Made by a program: the position numbers and the translations under genes
Source: Methanobacteriota archaeon
Lineage (GTDB): Archaea > Thermoplasmatota > Thermoplasmata > SG8-5
Reading direction: 5' to 3'
Assembly: GCA_030670795.1 (NCBI GenBank)
Contig: DAOVAY010000003.1
Location: forward strand, 1 to 42,267
Length of the DNA stretch: 42,267 nucleotides
The notes under the pieces: model-generated
Seen by the model: the letters and a program-made list of their open reading frames with translations, nothing else
What the model was told of the DNA's origin: nothing
Database searches by the model: none
In this document: piece after piece, positions 34,473 to 42,267 of the stretch
Position numbering within the stretch: position 1 is the stretch's first letter
Layout: each line of letters begins with the position of its first letter

Positions 34473-36989
34473 TCATAGAATCGTGAAAACGTGAGGGTCC
34501 GGCTCACCGATGATAGGGCTAGTTTCGCTCCTTCCTGAACCGTCAGTTGCTTGGATGTAATATTGAATCGTTGACCCTGAGGTCTGGCCAGGTATGAACG
34601 CTCTGTACTGGTCCCTATTTACATATGACATCGGGAGTACATTGAAAAATATATCAGTAGAGAGTTTCCAGTAAACGTCATAGGTGTTCAGAGGGTTCAT
34701 GCTGTATGCGGTTATATTCGCGGTGATTTCTATCGGGGTACTGTCAGGTTGCGGCTGAATAACGGGATAATGCTGAATGTAGAGCATTCCGAGGTCGGGT
34801 ATGCCCTTGGCCCTGCAATGAAGTGCGTCCGTAGAATCCCAGGGCGCGGAACCGAGCTCAGTGAAACCGAGGACCTCGTACCCGGGCATAGCCGTTTGGT
34901 AGGATGCAATTGCAGCAGCGTCCCATGCGCCACCTGTAATTGGTACCAAAACCTTGTTGTTCAGTATCAGGCAGTTGGTGTACGGTTCATCATTGGGTGT
35001 CCAGACGCGATATATCTCGTACGGTGTGCCGTAAGATGAGGTGTAGGTTGAAAAATTTGCCACTGCACTCTCTATATGGAAATACCGGTCATGGGCGGGT
35101 GGGACCTCGCGAACCATTATCTTGTCCACATCCAGATACTTCGCCCAACAATCGATGTGTGCTATGTACTCGCCATTCGCATCCGGCACGGTATGATATA
35201 AATCGATACCCAGATGGTCATAAAGCAATTGGTCGACCTGCGCCTTGGTATATCCCAGATTCTCGGATAAAACCAGGTCGGTGGAAATGGAAATCCCAAG
35301 ACCGTCGGTCATGTAATTACCACCCGTGTGTTCTATGTTCATGAAATCAAGAGGTACACCGAGATACCCGCTTGCGACACTGGGTATGTTATTATCGTCG
35401 GGACGTGCCGGTCGATTGTATGTGAAATCCACTATCCCGATGTCATCGTTTCCGTCAGTGATCCACCACGGACCATAATCCCTTGTCCAGTGGCTGTTGG
35501 ATGGAGCGATTATCCACTCGCAATTAGACAGATTCACACCGTTGCTGCCGTAATTGGAGATGGCCGCATCCCTGGTGGCAATATTTGCTACGATAGTGTA
35601 TACCGTGTCGTTTTCCGCCATCTCGGTCACGACCGAATAAGGTAACCCGAGGGGATAACGGATGAGAACGCCCTGCATCCGTTCGAATTCGGCGATATTA
35701 CGAATAGGTGATGTCGTTGTTGTTACAATGACCCAGATAGTGTCCGCAATCGAATGTACCCAGTAGCCTTTACCCGGCTCCATGGTCACACTGGCTAGAT
35801 CACTAGAATCTTGAATTAAATATGGATTTGCGGGATCGGCTACGGCGACCATATCCACCATGTCAAGGGGAAGAGTATCTATGGCACTTATCGGGGTCAG
35901 CGACGGATATCCCACGAGATTCCAACCTGCGTAAAGGGGAATGACTATGATGTCCGCTTGGGTACCTTCAACGTTCAGAGTGCAAGCCTCGGTGACTTTG
36001 AGCCAGACGCCCATTTTATGGTCAATGTCCCACAGCTCATCCAATGAATCCGACCTTAAAACCGAGTTCGACTCCCAGGGGGATAATGGGTCAGTGGCAT
36101 TGTACCACATCGCATACTCCCACTGTCCAGAAATTGAACTGAATACCGCGTCGATGCTGGTATTGTCCTGAATAACAGGAAGGGATATGAGATTCCACCC
36201 AATTGTAAGGGAGAGAGGTATTATATCAGGAGTATTTCCATAGACCAGGATATCATCGATTCTCCACCCCTGGTCGTTGGAATTTCGGCTATCAGCTCCT
36301 GCGTCCCACCTGATGTTTATTGTGTCGCCAATGTATGAACCAAGGTCATAGGTGACATTCTCCCAGCCGGAACTGTGACCGTAAATATCTTCACCAATCA
36401 GGGGATTATTATTTCCATTCCTTGTAGGGCCGTCATACGGCGGTGTTGGCGTTATCAATACCCAGGGACCGCCGGTTCCGGAATTGGACAGCTTCACGTT
36501 TCCTCCGTCATACAACCGAGCATTGGATTCGAAATCTCTCCAGTGCCAGAAGGAAAGTTCCGCATCGAGTGCATTCGATGGAATCACGATGTCGGGGGAG
36601 ATGAGCCAGCTGAGACCACCAGCGCCTGGGTCCAGATAGTTGCCGTTACCGAAATCCCAAGAGAATGAACCTGATTGCGCACCGTTTGATTGAATGGTCC
36701 ATGCTGAGGACCCAGCATCCTGCCCAGTCGTATAACCCGGGTCACCTGATTCCACATCATCGGAGAAGAAGGTGGTCATTCCTCTGCCATCCCTCTCGGG
36801 AATGCTGTCCAATCCATTTTCTTCTTGCCCTGATGTCCCAGGTACTGGCTCATTTACGCCATATACTCCGGTTTCCGTTACGGTAGCGGCAGATTCGGAG
36901 GTATCTATCCCGCCAAAAGAAAAAATCGGCGATACAATCAAAACGAAAGTTAACAAAAGACACAGAGCCCACCTGCTAGTTTTCAACAT
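34473..36989 (-). CDS. Secreted peptidylarginine-deiminase-like enzyme with internal GWNL module
   Basis: 838 residues with a signal peptide (ALCLLLTFVLIVSPIF). A jelly-roll/MAM-like domain covers about 75-250 (WLISPDIVIP, ELSFWHW, WRIDDILVYG). Two tandem GWNL units follow (GWNLISLP at 264, GWNLVGYP at 355, end near 420). The catalytic domain (about 428-740) belongs to the agmatine/peptidylarginine deiminase superfamily and resembles the Porphyromonas enzyme PPAD: TRDYGPWW with Asp504, NRPARPDD (Arg526, Arg529), HTGGNYMTDG at 554-563, HIDCWAKYL with His611 and Asp613, and DALHCRAKGIPD with nucleophile Cys725. A C-terminal Fn3-like domain ends the protein. It should convert arginine in extracellular peptides to citrulline and release ammonia. 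AAGGAGAT lies 6 nt before the ATG. No agmatine pathway genes are near. Confidence 0.88.
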   Translation of the reverse strand: MLKTSRWALCLLLTFVLIVSPIFSFGGIDTSESAATVTETGVYGVNEPVPGTSGQEENGLDSIPERDGRGMTTFFSDDVESGDPGYTTGQDAGSSAWTIQSNGAQSGSFSWDFGNGNYLDPGAGGLSWLISPDIVIPSNALDAELSFWHWRDFESNARLYDGGNVKLSNSGTGGPWVLITPTPPYDGPTRNGNNNPLIGEDIYGHSSGWENVTYDLGSYIGDTINIRWDAGADSRNSNDQGWRIDDILVYGNTPDIIPLSLTIGWNLISLPVIQDNTSIDAVFSSISGQWEYAMWYNATDPLSPWESNSVLRSDSLDELWDIDHKMGVWLKVTEACTLNVEGTQADIIVIPLYAGWNLVGYPSLTPISAIDTLPLDMVDMVAVADPANPYLIQDSSDLASVTMEPGKGYWVHSIADTIWVIVTTTTSPIRNIAEFERMQGVLIRYPLGLPYSVVTEMAENDTVYTIVANIATRDAAISNYGSNGVNLSNCEWIIAPSNSHWTRDYGPWWITDGNDDIGIVDFTYNRPARPDDNNIPSVASGYLGVPLDFMNIEHTGGNYMTDGLGISISTDLVLSENLGYTKAQVDQLLYDHLGIDLYHTVPDANGEYIAHIDCWAKYLDVDKIMVREVPPAHDRYFHIESAVANFSTYTSSYGTPYEIYRVWTPNDEPYTNCLILNNKVLVPITGGAWDAAAIASYQTAMPGYEVLGFTELGSAPWDSTDALHCRAKGIPDLGMLYIQHYPVIQPQPDSTPIEITANITAYSMNPLNTYDVYWKLSTDIFFNVLPMSYVNRDQYRAFIPGQTSGSTIQYYIQATDGSGRSETSPIIGEPDPHVFTIL

Positions 36990-36995
36990 AATATA

Positions 36996-37041
36996 ATCTC
37001 CTTACAATCTATATATTAGTATCATAAATCATCTTAAATAA
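36996..37041. promoter_or_regulatory. Divergent promoter region between the deiminase and hutI
   Basis: 36996-37003 is the AAGGAGAT ribosome-binding site of the deiminase (minus strand). CTTAAATAAG at 37032-37041 is a nearly symmetrical TATA element; it predicts starts near 37011 on the minus strand and 37063 on the plus strand. A second A/T stretch (37006-37019) is too close to the deiminase ATG to be compatible with use of that ribosome-binding site. Confidence 0.4.
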
Positions 37042-37100
37042 GTTTTGGTCAACCACCCAACACCCGAAACGTTCAATACACCGCAAGCCATCTCCCAAGC

Positions 37101-38336
37101 ATGACCTCAATTTTGCTGAAGAATGCCAGTCAATTGGTCACTCTTTCTGGCGAGAACCATAAACCTCGGGCGGGAGAAGGGATGAGCGACCTAGGGGTAA
37201 TAGAAAACGGCTCCGTGTGGGTAAGCCACGGTCAGATAACGGCAGTGGGCGCGTCCGATGACGTGGAACACGATGCCGAGACCATCATTGACTGTTCGGG
37301 CAAGACGGTCATGCCCGGTTTTGTGGACCCGCATACGCACTTGGTCTTTGCGGGCAGCCGTGAAAAAGAGCTGGGCATGAAGCTTCGGGGAATGACTTAC
37401 ATGGAGATTTTGCAGTCCGGCGGGGGCATACTGAGCACTGTGAAGGCAACCAGAGAGGCCAGCAAGGAGCAGCTGCTCGAGCAGAGCCGGAAAAGAATGG
37501 ACACGATGATGTGTTTTGGAACCACCACTACGGAAGCAAAGAGCGGCTACGGTCTGGATAAAGAAACGGAGCTCAAAATGCTCGAGGTAATTAAAGAACT
37601 GGATACCGCTCATCCGATGGACATTGTGCCGACCTTTCTCGGGGCCCATGCGATACCTGAGGAGTATGCCGGCCGGAGTGAGGATTACATAAAATCATTG
37701 ATAGACCTACTTCCCGAGATCAAGGAAAAGGAACTGGCCGAGTTCTGCGACGTGTTCTGTGAGGACGGTGCCTTCAGCTTGGAAGAATCCAAATACCTGT
37801 TACTTGCTGCCAAGGACCTCGGTCTCGGAGCCAAGATTCACGCTGACGAGATAAAGAACCTCGGAGGAAGCAGTCTGGCCGCCGAGCTTGGCGCGATATC
37901 CGCGGAGCATCTGGCAGTTACTTCGGAGGATGACATGAAAGCCATGGCCGAGGTCGGCGTGATAGGTCTGCTGTTACCCGCAACTCCCTATTCTTTGATG
38001 CAGAACCAATATGCCGATGCCAGAAAGATGATTGAGATTGGCGTTCCCATTGCGCTGGCCACCGACCTGAACCCGAACTGCTGGACGGAATCAATGCAAT
38101 TCATTATATCTCTGGCTTGTTACAAAATGAAAATGACGCCTGAAGAGGCGATAGTTGCCGCGACCATCAACGCAGCCTTTGCAATCGACCGTGCCGAAAA
38201 AGTGGGAAGCATCGAAGTTGGGAAACAAGCCGATTTAATTATATTAGACGTGCCTAATTATGGGCACATTCCTTATCGTTTTGGCGTGAATCACGTAGAA
38301 ACGGTAATCAAGTCCGGCAGGATTGTCGTGGGGTGA
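37101..38336 (+). CDS. hutI: Imidazolonepropionase
   Basis: Hydrolyses imidazolone-5-propionate to N-formimino-glutamate, the third step of histidine degradation. The 411 residues match the amidohydrolase family: metal-binding DPHTH (His78, His80), FLGAHAIPEEY, KIHADEI, SAEHLAVTSEDD, and ATDLNPNCWTESM with the metal-binding Asp. The C-terminal KQADLIILDVP segment is typical. The other hut genes (hutH, hutU, and formiminotransferase) are not in the window. The product formimino-glutamate can feed tetrahydrofolate, which fits the folate genes nearby. No clear ribosome-binding site; the ATG at 37101 is the first start before the conserved LLKNASQLVTL strand. Confidence 0.93.
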   Translation: MTSILLKNASQLVTLSGENHKPRAGEGMSDLGVIENGSVWVSHGQITAVGASDDVEHDAETIIDCSGKTVMPGFVDPHTHLVFAGSREKELGMKLRGMTYMEILQSGGGILSTVKATREASKEQLLEQSRKRMDTMMCFGTTTTEAKSGYGLDKETELKMLEVIKELDTAHPMDIVPTFLGAHAIPEEYAGRSEDYIKSLIDLLPEIKEKELAEFCDVFCEDGAFSLEESKYLLLAAKDLGLGAKIHADEIKNLGGSSLAAELGAISAEHLAVTSEDDMKAMAEVGVIGLLLPATPYSLMQNQYADARKMIEIGVPIALATDLNPNCWTESMQFIISLACYKMKMTPEEAIVAATINAAFAIDRAEKVGSIEVGKQADLIILDVPNYGHIPYRFGVNHVETVIKSGRIVVG

Positions 38337-38340
38337 ATGG

Positions 38341-38961
38341 TTGAGGGTGCTGGTCCTCCTTTCTGGCGGTATAGATTCCCCTGTCGCGGCCTTTTTAATG
38401 GCCGAGGCCGGAGCCGAGGTTCACGTCCTTCATATGGATAACGTGCCCATTTGCGATGCAAACAAGCCGGTAGAAAAAATCGTAGAGCGTTTAAGGAAAC
38501 TCACCACTCAGGAAATGCCTCTTTGGGTAGCACCTCACGGAAAGGTCAACCTTAGCCAGATAGGGCAAACAAAGAACCCTCACGTCCGTTGTGTATTATG
38601 CAAACGCTTCATGCAGAGGGTGGGAGAGGCCCTTGCCAGAAGAGAGAATTGCGAAACCTTGGTAATGGGCGACTCCCTGGGTCAGGTGGCCAGCCAGACG
38701 CTCAGGAACATCATGGTGGAGCAGGAATCCGTGACCATTCCCATTCTCAGACCTTTAATAGGATTAGATAAAGAAGAAATTATAAAAATAGCAAAATTTA
38801 TTGAGACTTATGAACTGTCCATCGAGAACATCGGGGAATGCGGAATACTGCCTAAAAAACCAAGTACCCATGCACATATAGAAAAAATCAGGGAAGCGGA
38901 AGCGGAGATGGATGTCAGCGCAATGGTATCAGAATGTTTGGAGGCTGTCAAAAAGTTATGA
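38341..38961 (+). CDS. THUMP-less ThiI-like PP-loop sulfurtransferase
   Basis: About 206 residues with an ATP-pyrophosphatase fold: PP-loop LSGGIDSPVAAF at the start, HVLHMDN, a CVLCKRFM CxxC motif, VMGDSLGQVASQTLRNI and PILRPLIGLDKEEI as in ThiI. The THUMP and ferredoxin-like RNA-binding domains and the C-terminal rhodanese domain of full ThiI are absent. Some archaea carry such stand-alone domains with unproven roles in tRNA thiolation or thiamine synthesis. The frame opens at a TTG (38323) inside hutI; the TTG at 38341 or the GTG at 38347 fits GGGGTGA, which overlaps the hutI stop. It is coupled to hutI but has no obvious link to it. It converges on metF with 2 nt between stops. Confidence 0.75.
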   Translation: MRVLVLLSGGIDSPVAAFLMAEAGAEVHVLHMDNVPICDANKPVEKIVERLRKLTTQEMPLWVAPHGKVNLSQIGQTKNPHVRCVLCKRFMQRVGEALARRENCETLVMGDSLGQVASQTLRNIMVEQESVTIPILRPLIGLDKEEIIKIAKFIETYELSIENIGECGILPKKPSTHAHIEKIREAEAEMDVSAMVSECLEAVKKL

Positions 38962-38963
38962 CA

Positions 38964-39884
38964 TTAAATATCCAGTCTGGCCAAAATCTCCTTTGCCATG
39001 TCCACATCGTTTAGGGTGAACATGTGAATTCCGGGTGCGCCGACCTCTTTTAATTCCTTACATAGTCCCTCGGTGAATTCCAAGCAGAGGCTCCTGGCCG
39101 AATCATTTGACGCGCCCTTCAATTTTTCTTTTAGATGCTCTGGAACGTTAGCCCCGAAAGTGAACTCTGCCGCATCCACATGCTCCATGCAGGTCACGGG
39201 TCTGATGCCCGGTATGATTGGAATATTGATGCCCTTTTTCCTGAGTCTTTCTATGTAAACAGCGTATGTCTGGGCACTAAAAACCATCTGAGTAATTCCG
39301 AAGTCCGCACCTGCCTTGGTCTTCTCATTCATAATAAACAACTCTTTTTCGAGGTCTTCGGCCTCGGGATAGCATGCCACACCTATGCAGAAATCCGTTT
39401 TGACACCCCCTCTGTAAGGTTCAGGGTCATCGGTCAGTCCCAGATATCTGCCTTGGTTCATATCGGAAATCTGTTTCACCAGCTCGCATGCGAATATGTT
39501 ATGCGTCTCGGAATTCGGAGTCTTTTCCGCCTCTCCGGGAAGCGGGTCTCCGAGAACTGCCAGTATGTTCTTCGTGCCAAAATACATGTGGTCCACGAGA
39601 AGGTTCTCCACTTCGCGGCGGTTCATGTCCCTGCATCGAAAGTGAACCAGTGCATTCATCTTATATCTTTCAGAAATCATGTAGCCGATCGGCACTGTTC
39701 CACCGCGCATGCTGCCCATGGCTCCCTTGGTCACGCTGATGAAATCTATCGGAAGTTGGCTTAGTGCTTCCAGCTTGTCCAGGATGATGTTTGGTGACCT
39801 CCCGTTTCTAGGTGGAAAAACCTCGACGCTATGCGTGAACGGTTTCCTGGCCAGTATCTCCGTAATCTTCTCGGGCGCGAACAT
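38964..39884 (-). CDS. metF: 5,10-methylenetetrahydrofolate reductase
   Basis: Flavin enzyme that reduces methylene-tetrahydrofolate to methyl-tetrahydrofolate. It has 306 residues, a TIM barrel: HSVEVFPPRNG with the catalytic Glu, DFISVTKGAMGSMRGG, LVHFRCRDMNR (folate binding), NILAVLGDPLPGE (flavin binding), FCIGVACYPE, KAGADFGITQMVF and IIPGIRPVT. A TATA-like GATAAATGTT about 26 nt upstream supports a leaderless ATG at 39884. The partner methionine synthase is not in the window. Some archaeal homologues act on methanopterin (Mer is unrelated); the sequence motifs and folate-gene context favour folate. Confidence 0.93.
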   Translation of the reverse strand: MFAPEKITEILARKPFTHSVEVFPPRNGRSPNIILDKLEALSQLPIDFISVTKGAMGSMRGGTVPIGYMISERYKMNALVHFRCRDMNRREVENLLVDHMYFGTKNILAVLGDPLPGEAEKTPNSETHNIFACELVKQISDMNQGRYLGLTDDPEPYRGGVKTDFCIGVACYPEAEDLEKELFIMNEKTKAGADFGITQMVFSAQTYAVYIERLRKKGINIPIIPGIRPVTCMEHVDAAEFTFGANVPEHLKEKLKGASNDSARSLCLEFTEGLCKELKEVGAPGIHMFTLNDVDMAKEILARLDI

Positions 39885-39907
39885 CAGACCTATATTTGAG
39901 GGGCGGG

Positions 39908-39917
39908 GATAAATGTT
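39908..39917 (-). promoter_or_regulatory. TATA-like box of metF
   Basis: AACATTTATC on the minus strand is centred 26-28 nt upstream of the metF ATG, with no ribosome-binding site between. Confidence 0.35.
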
Positions 39918-39984
39918 GTGGGTGGTGAGTACTTAATTTAATAATGATATCTTACAAAAGATTCTCGGTTCTCATTTGATAAAC

Positions 39985-39995
39985 AATATATATAT
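39985..39995 (+). promoter_or_regulatory. TATA box of the GTPase gene
   Basis: AATATATATAT is centred near 39990 and predicts a transcript start near 40017, with a leader of about 43 nt. GGTGGT at 40049-40054 lies 5 nt before the ATG. The rest of the 175-nt gap to metF shows no other feature. Confidence 0.5.
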
Positions 39996-40059
39996 CCTAT
40001 TGACATTCTAGACGGAATAATGAATCGATGATATAGCAAAATTAATTTGGTGGTAAACG

Positions 40060-40605
40060 ATGGAAAAAAGGACAACCCATAAAAAAAAGGTGTGTTTGCT
40101 GGGGGATTCCGCAGTTGGTAAAACCTCCCTCATTCGGAAATACGTGCTCGATGAGTTCAGTGACGCCTACCTTACTACAATTGGAACAAAGACTAGCAAA
40201 AAAAAGATACTTTTAGAGTTTCCGGAAAATAATATGAAGAGTAATGTTACCCTTATGATATGGGATATTATGGGTCAACCCAGTTTTAGGAACATCCTCA
40301 AAGAGGCATATTTTCACGGAGCTAACGGGGGAATTGTGGTCTGTGATTTAACCAGGAAAGAGACATTGGAAAATATCTCTGAATGGGTAGAAACCCTTAC
40401 AAGTGTGGTTGGAGATATTCCTTTGGTATTTATCGGAAATAAACACGACCTTGATCAACAGGCAGAGTTTGGGCTTGAGGATATAGAAAATGTAGCAAAA
40501 AAGTATGGTGACCAATCTTGCTTTCTAACCAGCGCAAAAGATGGAAGAAACGTTGACACAGTTTTTACCACCATCGCTAGAGAAATGTTGAAACCCACAG
40601 AATGA
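40060..40605 (+). CDS. Ras/Rab-like small GTPase
   Basis: 181 residues with all G-protein motifs: P-loop GDSAVGKTS (15-23), switch I Thr in TTIGTK (about 39-44), switch II WDIMGQ with Asp69-x-x-Gly72-Gln73, NKHD (127-130) and SAK (158-160). The Gln of switch II, needed for GTP hydrolysis in Ras, is present. The arrangement is that of the eukaryote-like Ras superfamily found in some archaea. There is no C-terminal Cys for a lipid anchor and no membrane helix, so it should act in the cytosol or through a partner. It sits 69 nt upstream of a long alpha-helical repeat protein on the same strand, probably its operon partner. No MglB/roadblock-type activator is in the window. Confidence 0.9.
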   Translation: MEKRTTHKKKVCLLGDSAVGKTSLIRKYVLDEFSDAYLTTIGTKTSKKKILLEFPENNMKSNVTLMIWDIMGQPSFRNILKEAYFHGANGGIVVCDLTRKETLENISEWVETLTSVVGDIPLVFIGNKHDLDQQAEFGLEDIENVAKKYGDQSCFLTSAKDGRNVDTVFTTIAREMLKPTE

Positions 40606-40674
40606 GAGATTCCAAGAGTTAGAAAACGTCGGTCTGATATACAATGTCGACGGGAGTGAGTGGAGACTACATTA

Positions 40675-42267
40675 ATGGTGAAGAAAAAGAAGCGCTCTAA
40701 AAGCATCTTAACGCAGCTGGAAAAAACAAAAAAAACAATTAGTGAAGCGCAGAGAATGGGTGCTAACGTCAAGAAAGCTGTAGAATTGCTTCTTACGGCA
40801 GGAAAAGCAATTGAAAACAATCGAGAATCCGAAGCCGTTAAAATTCTGAACGAAATAAACTCAGTTATTAAAAAATCGAAGAAGAGTAAACGATTGGAAA
40901 CCATGATATTTAATACTCTACCAACAATTGAAGAGGCAAAAAAAGTTGGTGCCGATGTAAGCGATGCGGAAGAAGAACTGGATAAAGCACGGAAGGCATT
41001 GGAAGATGAGAATTTTGGTACCGCTCAGCAGCTCATTAATATGGCCAGGAGAGAGGCGGATGATGCAAAACGCTATATAACCACGAAGGAGCAGATTTTG
41101 GAACTGGCCCCAATGATGGAAAGCGCCAAAAGGAGGGGCGTTGACATCACCGAATCCACACAGGTTTTGCTTCTGTCATGGGAGGCGCTCGAGAAGAAAA
41201 ATTACGGTGTGGTCAAACGTCATATCAAAGACACAAAGGCCGTGTTAAAAATTGCTGAAGAACATAAGAGTTTTTCAGATTCCATTATAACCGTAGAGGA
41301 ACGAGTCAAGGCGGTACAAGAGGCAGGCATGGATATATCAGATATGGTGCAGCCCCTCAGGGATGCCAAAGAGGCTCTGGCACAAAAAAATTATTCAGAC
41401 GTAAAGAAAAATGTGAACAAAATAAAGAGATACATCGATAAAATCATTTTACAACGGGAAGCGGGTCTGACATTGAGAACCATACAACAGTTCATCAGAC
41501 AGGCAAAGAAAGCGGGGCTGCATTCGGCTGAACTGGAGGGCATCTTCGATAGGGCGTCCATCGCCCTGGAAAACGGGAATTTTTCAGAGGTTCAGGGTAT
41601 AGAAATGGATGCGAAAAAAATTGCGAAAAATCTGAAATTATTCGACAAACTTAGCACAACGGAGGTCAGTACCCTGGATGAAGAGATGGTCCAGAGCCTT
41701 GGTCATTGGATACAACAAGAAATAAACGATTCAAAGGAAATGATACACACCGTAAAAGAAAGGGGTGTTGAAACTTCAAACGTTGAAGGATTGATTTCAA
41801 CGGCCGAAACAGCTTTGGCCGAAAATAAAATCAAAGAGGCCGTAAGAGTCATGCAAGATGTACGAAGAACATTGGAAGGTGGGGACATCTCGGTTCAAGG
41901 TACACGGGCTCAGGGTGATGTAGAGAATCTAAACAAAAAAATGCTGGAAGCTATGGAATTTGGCGTTGATGTTTCGGAAGCGGAGTCCGGACTAAAAATT
42001 GCCATGGAAATGATTGACCAGGGAAATCTCATCGGTGTTGATGAAATCATTGCTAAGACAGATAAGACATTAAATGAGCATATTCATTCGAAGTTAGAAG
42101 GCAAATATCCGAAAATTAACCTTTCCATGAGTGAGTTGGGGCTCGAATCTGAAAAATGGAACAAGTGCCTGGTTGGAATATCTAACACTGGCAGTACAAT
42201 TGCGAAGGATATTGACCTGACTTTTTCGGGTGATGTAGAGGTTAAGGGCGTGGAAATTATCCCTAAG
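40675..42267 (+). CDS. Alpha-helical repeat protein following the GTPase (3' partial)
   Basis: The frame from the ATG at 40675 (TGGAG about 9 nt upstream) stays open for 531 codons to the last base of the window, so the C-terminus is missing. After a very basic start (VKKKKRSKS) come about seven helical units of 60-75 residues. Each has a pattern like A-K/R-x-x-G-V/A-D-V/I-S/T-x-A/S-E, L-x-x-A-x-x-A-L-E-x-x-N-F/Y, then a helix ending in AK: EEAKKVGADVSDAE, ESAKRRGVDITES, QEAGMDISDM, KERGVETSNVEG, EAMEFGVDVSEAES. The last visible residues (LVGISNTGSTIAKDIDLTFSG) begin a CARDB/APHP-like beta domain. No signal peptide is visible. It looks like a scaffold or effector for the preceding GTPase; the function is unknown. 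Confidence 0.8.
   Translation, partial: MVKKKKRSKSILTQLEKTKKTISEAQRMGANVKKAVELLLTAGKAIENNRESEAVKILNEINSVIKKSKKSKRLETMIFNTLPTIEEAKKVGADVSDAEEELDKARKALEDENFGTAQQLINMARREADDAKRYITTKEQILELAPMMESAKRRGVDITESTQVLLLSWEALEKKNYGVVKRHIKDTKAVLKIAEEHKSFSDSIITVEERVKAVQEAGMDISDMVQPLRDAKEALAQKNYSDVKKNVNKIKRYIDKIILQREAGLTLRTIQQFIRQAKKAGLHSAELEGIFDRASIALENGNFSEVQGIEMDAKKIAKNLKLFDKLSTTEVSTLDEEMVQSLGHWIQQEINDSKEMIHTVKERGVETSNVEGLISTAETALAENKIKEAVRVMQDVRRTLEGGDISVQGTRAQGDVENLNKKMLEAMEFGVDVSEAESGLKIAMEMIDQGNLIGVDEIIAKTDKTLNEHIHSKLEGKYPKINLSMSELGLESEKWNKCLVGISNTGSTIAKDIDLTFSGDVEVKGVEIIPK

Noticed and set aside
34473-36989. Simple agmatine deiminase
   Set aside because: The signal peptide, the added surface domains and the PPAD-like HTGGNYMTDG/HIDCW/ALHCR set argue for a secreted peptide-acting enzyme.

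Overview
The window reads as a chromosome segment of a heterotrophic euryarchaeon, most likely of the Thermoplasmatota; the lineage is inferred, because there is no rRNA to place it. The archaeal character itself is visible: an archaeal type II methionine aminopeptidase, the archaeal RibL and lumazine-synthase-like RibC, an archaeal type IV pilus operon, many zinc-ribbon and CARDB surface proteins, and TATA boxes about 26 nt upstream of leaderless or nearly leaderless starts. No rRNA, tRNA, CRISPR array, intact transposase or replication origin was seen. No gene-free stretch exceeds about 250 bases.

Layout. 1-3467: a 5'-truncated surface protein with CARDB repeats, one membrane segment and four cytosolic zinc ribbons. 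3522-10154 (minus): a five-gene type IV pilus operon in the order pilin-like protein, ATPase, membrane platform, membrane platform, ATPase. 10316-10981: a zinc-ribbon/TPR protein. 10988-11181: a non-coding, strongly self-complementary stretch that may be the worn right end of an IS605-type element. 11178-14682 (minus): purH and a one-frame fusion of folylpolyglutamate synthase with endonuclease III. 14785-16293: a TPR / winged-helix / TPR protein.

16310-27915 (minus): two giant secreted proteins, a subtilase with a sialidase-like region and a beta-helix protein with an inserted seven-bladed propeller. Both end in a tandem 'GWNL' module that returns inside a third secreted protein, a peptidylarginine-deiminase-like enzyme at 34473-36989. 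27943-29145 (minus): dihydropteroate synthase. 29389-30889: TsaC/Sua5 and methionine aminopeptidase. 30892-31833 (minus): an M29/NicX-like protein. 31957-34466: ribB-ribL-ribC-ribH and trmO. 37101-39884: imidazolonepropionase, a THUMP-less ThiI-like PP-loop protein, and methylenetetrahydrofolate reductase. 40060-42267: a Ras-like GTPase followed by a long alpha-helical repeat protein that runs off the window.

How the genes fit together. FolP, FolC, PurH, MetF and HutI point to tetrahydrofolate-based one-carbon metabolism tied to purine synthesis and probably histidine breakdown. The riboflavin/FAD genes would supply the flavin that MetF needs. TsaC and TrmO act in successive steps on tRNA position 37. 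The secreted enzymes and pilus suggest a cell that attaches to and degrades proteinaceous or glycan-rich material. The least explained parts are the GWNL-module secretome with its deiminase and atypical subtilase, the two-ATPase/two-platform pilus operon with a calcium-loop insertion, and the GTPase plus helical-repeat pair.
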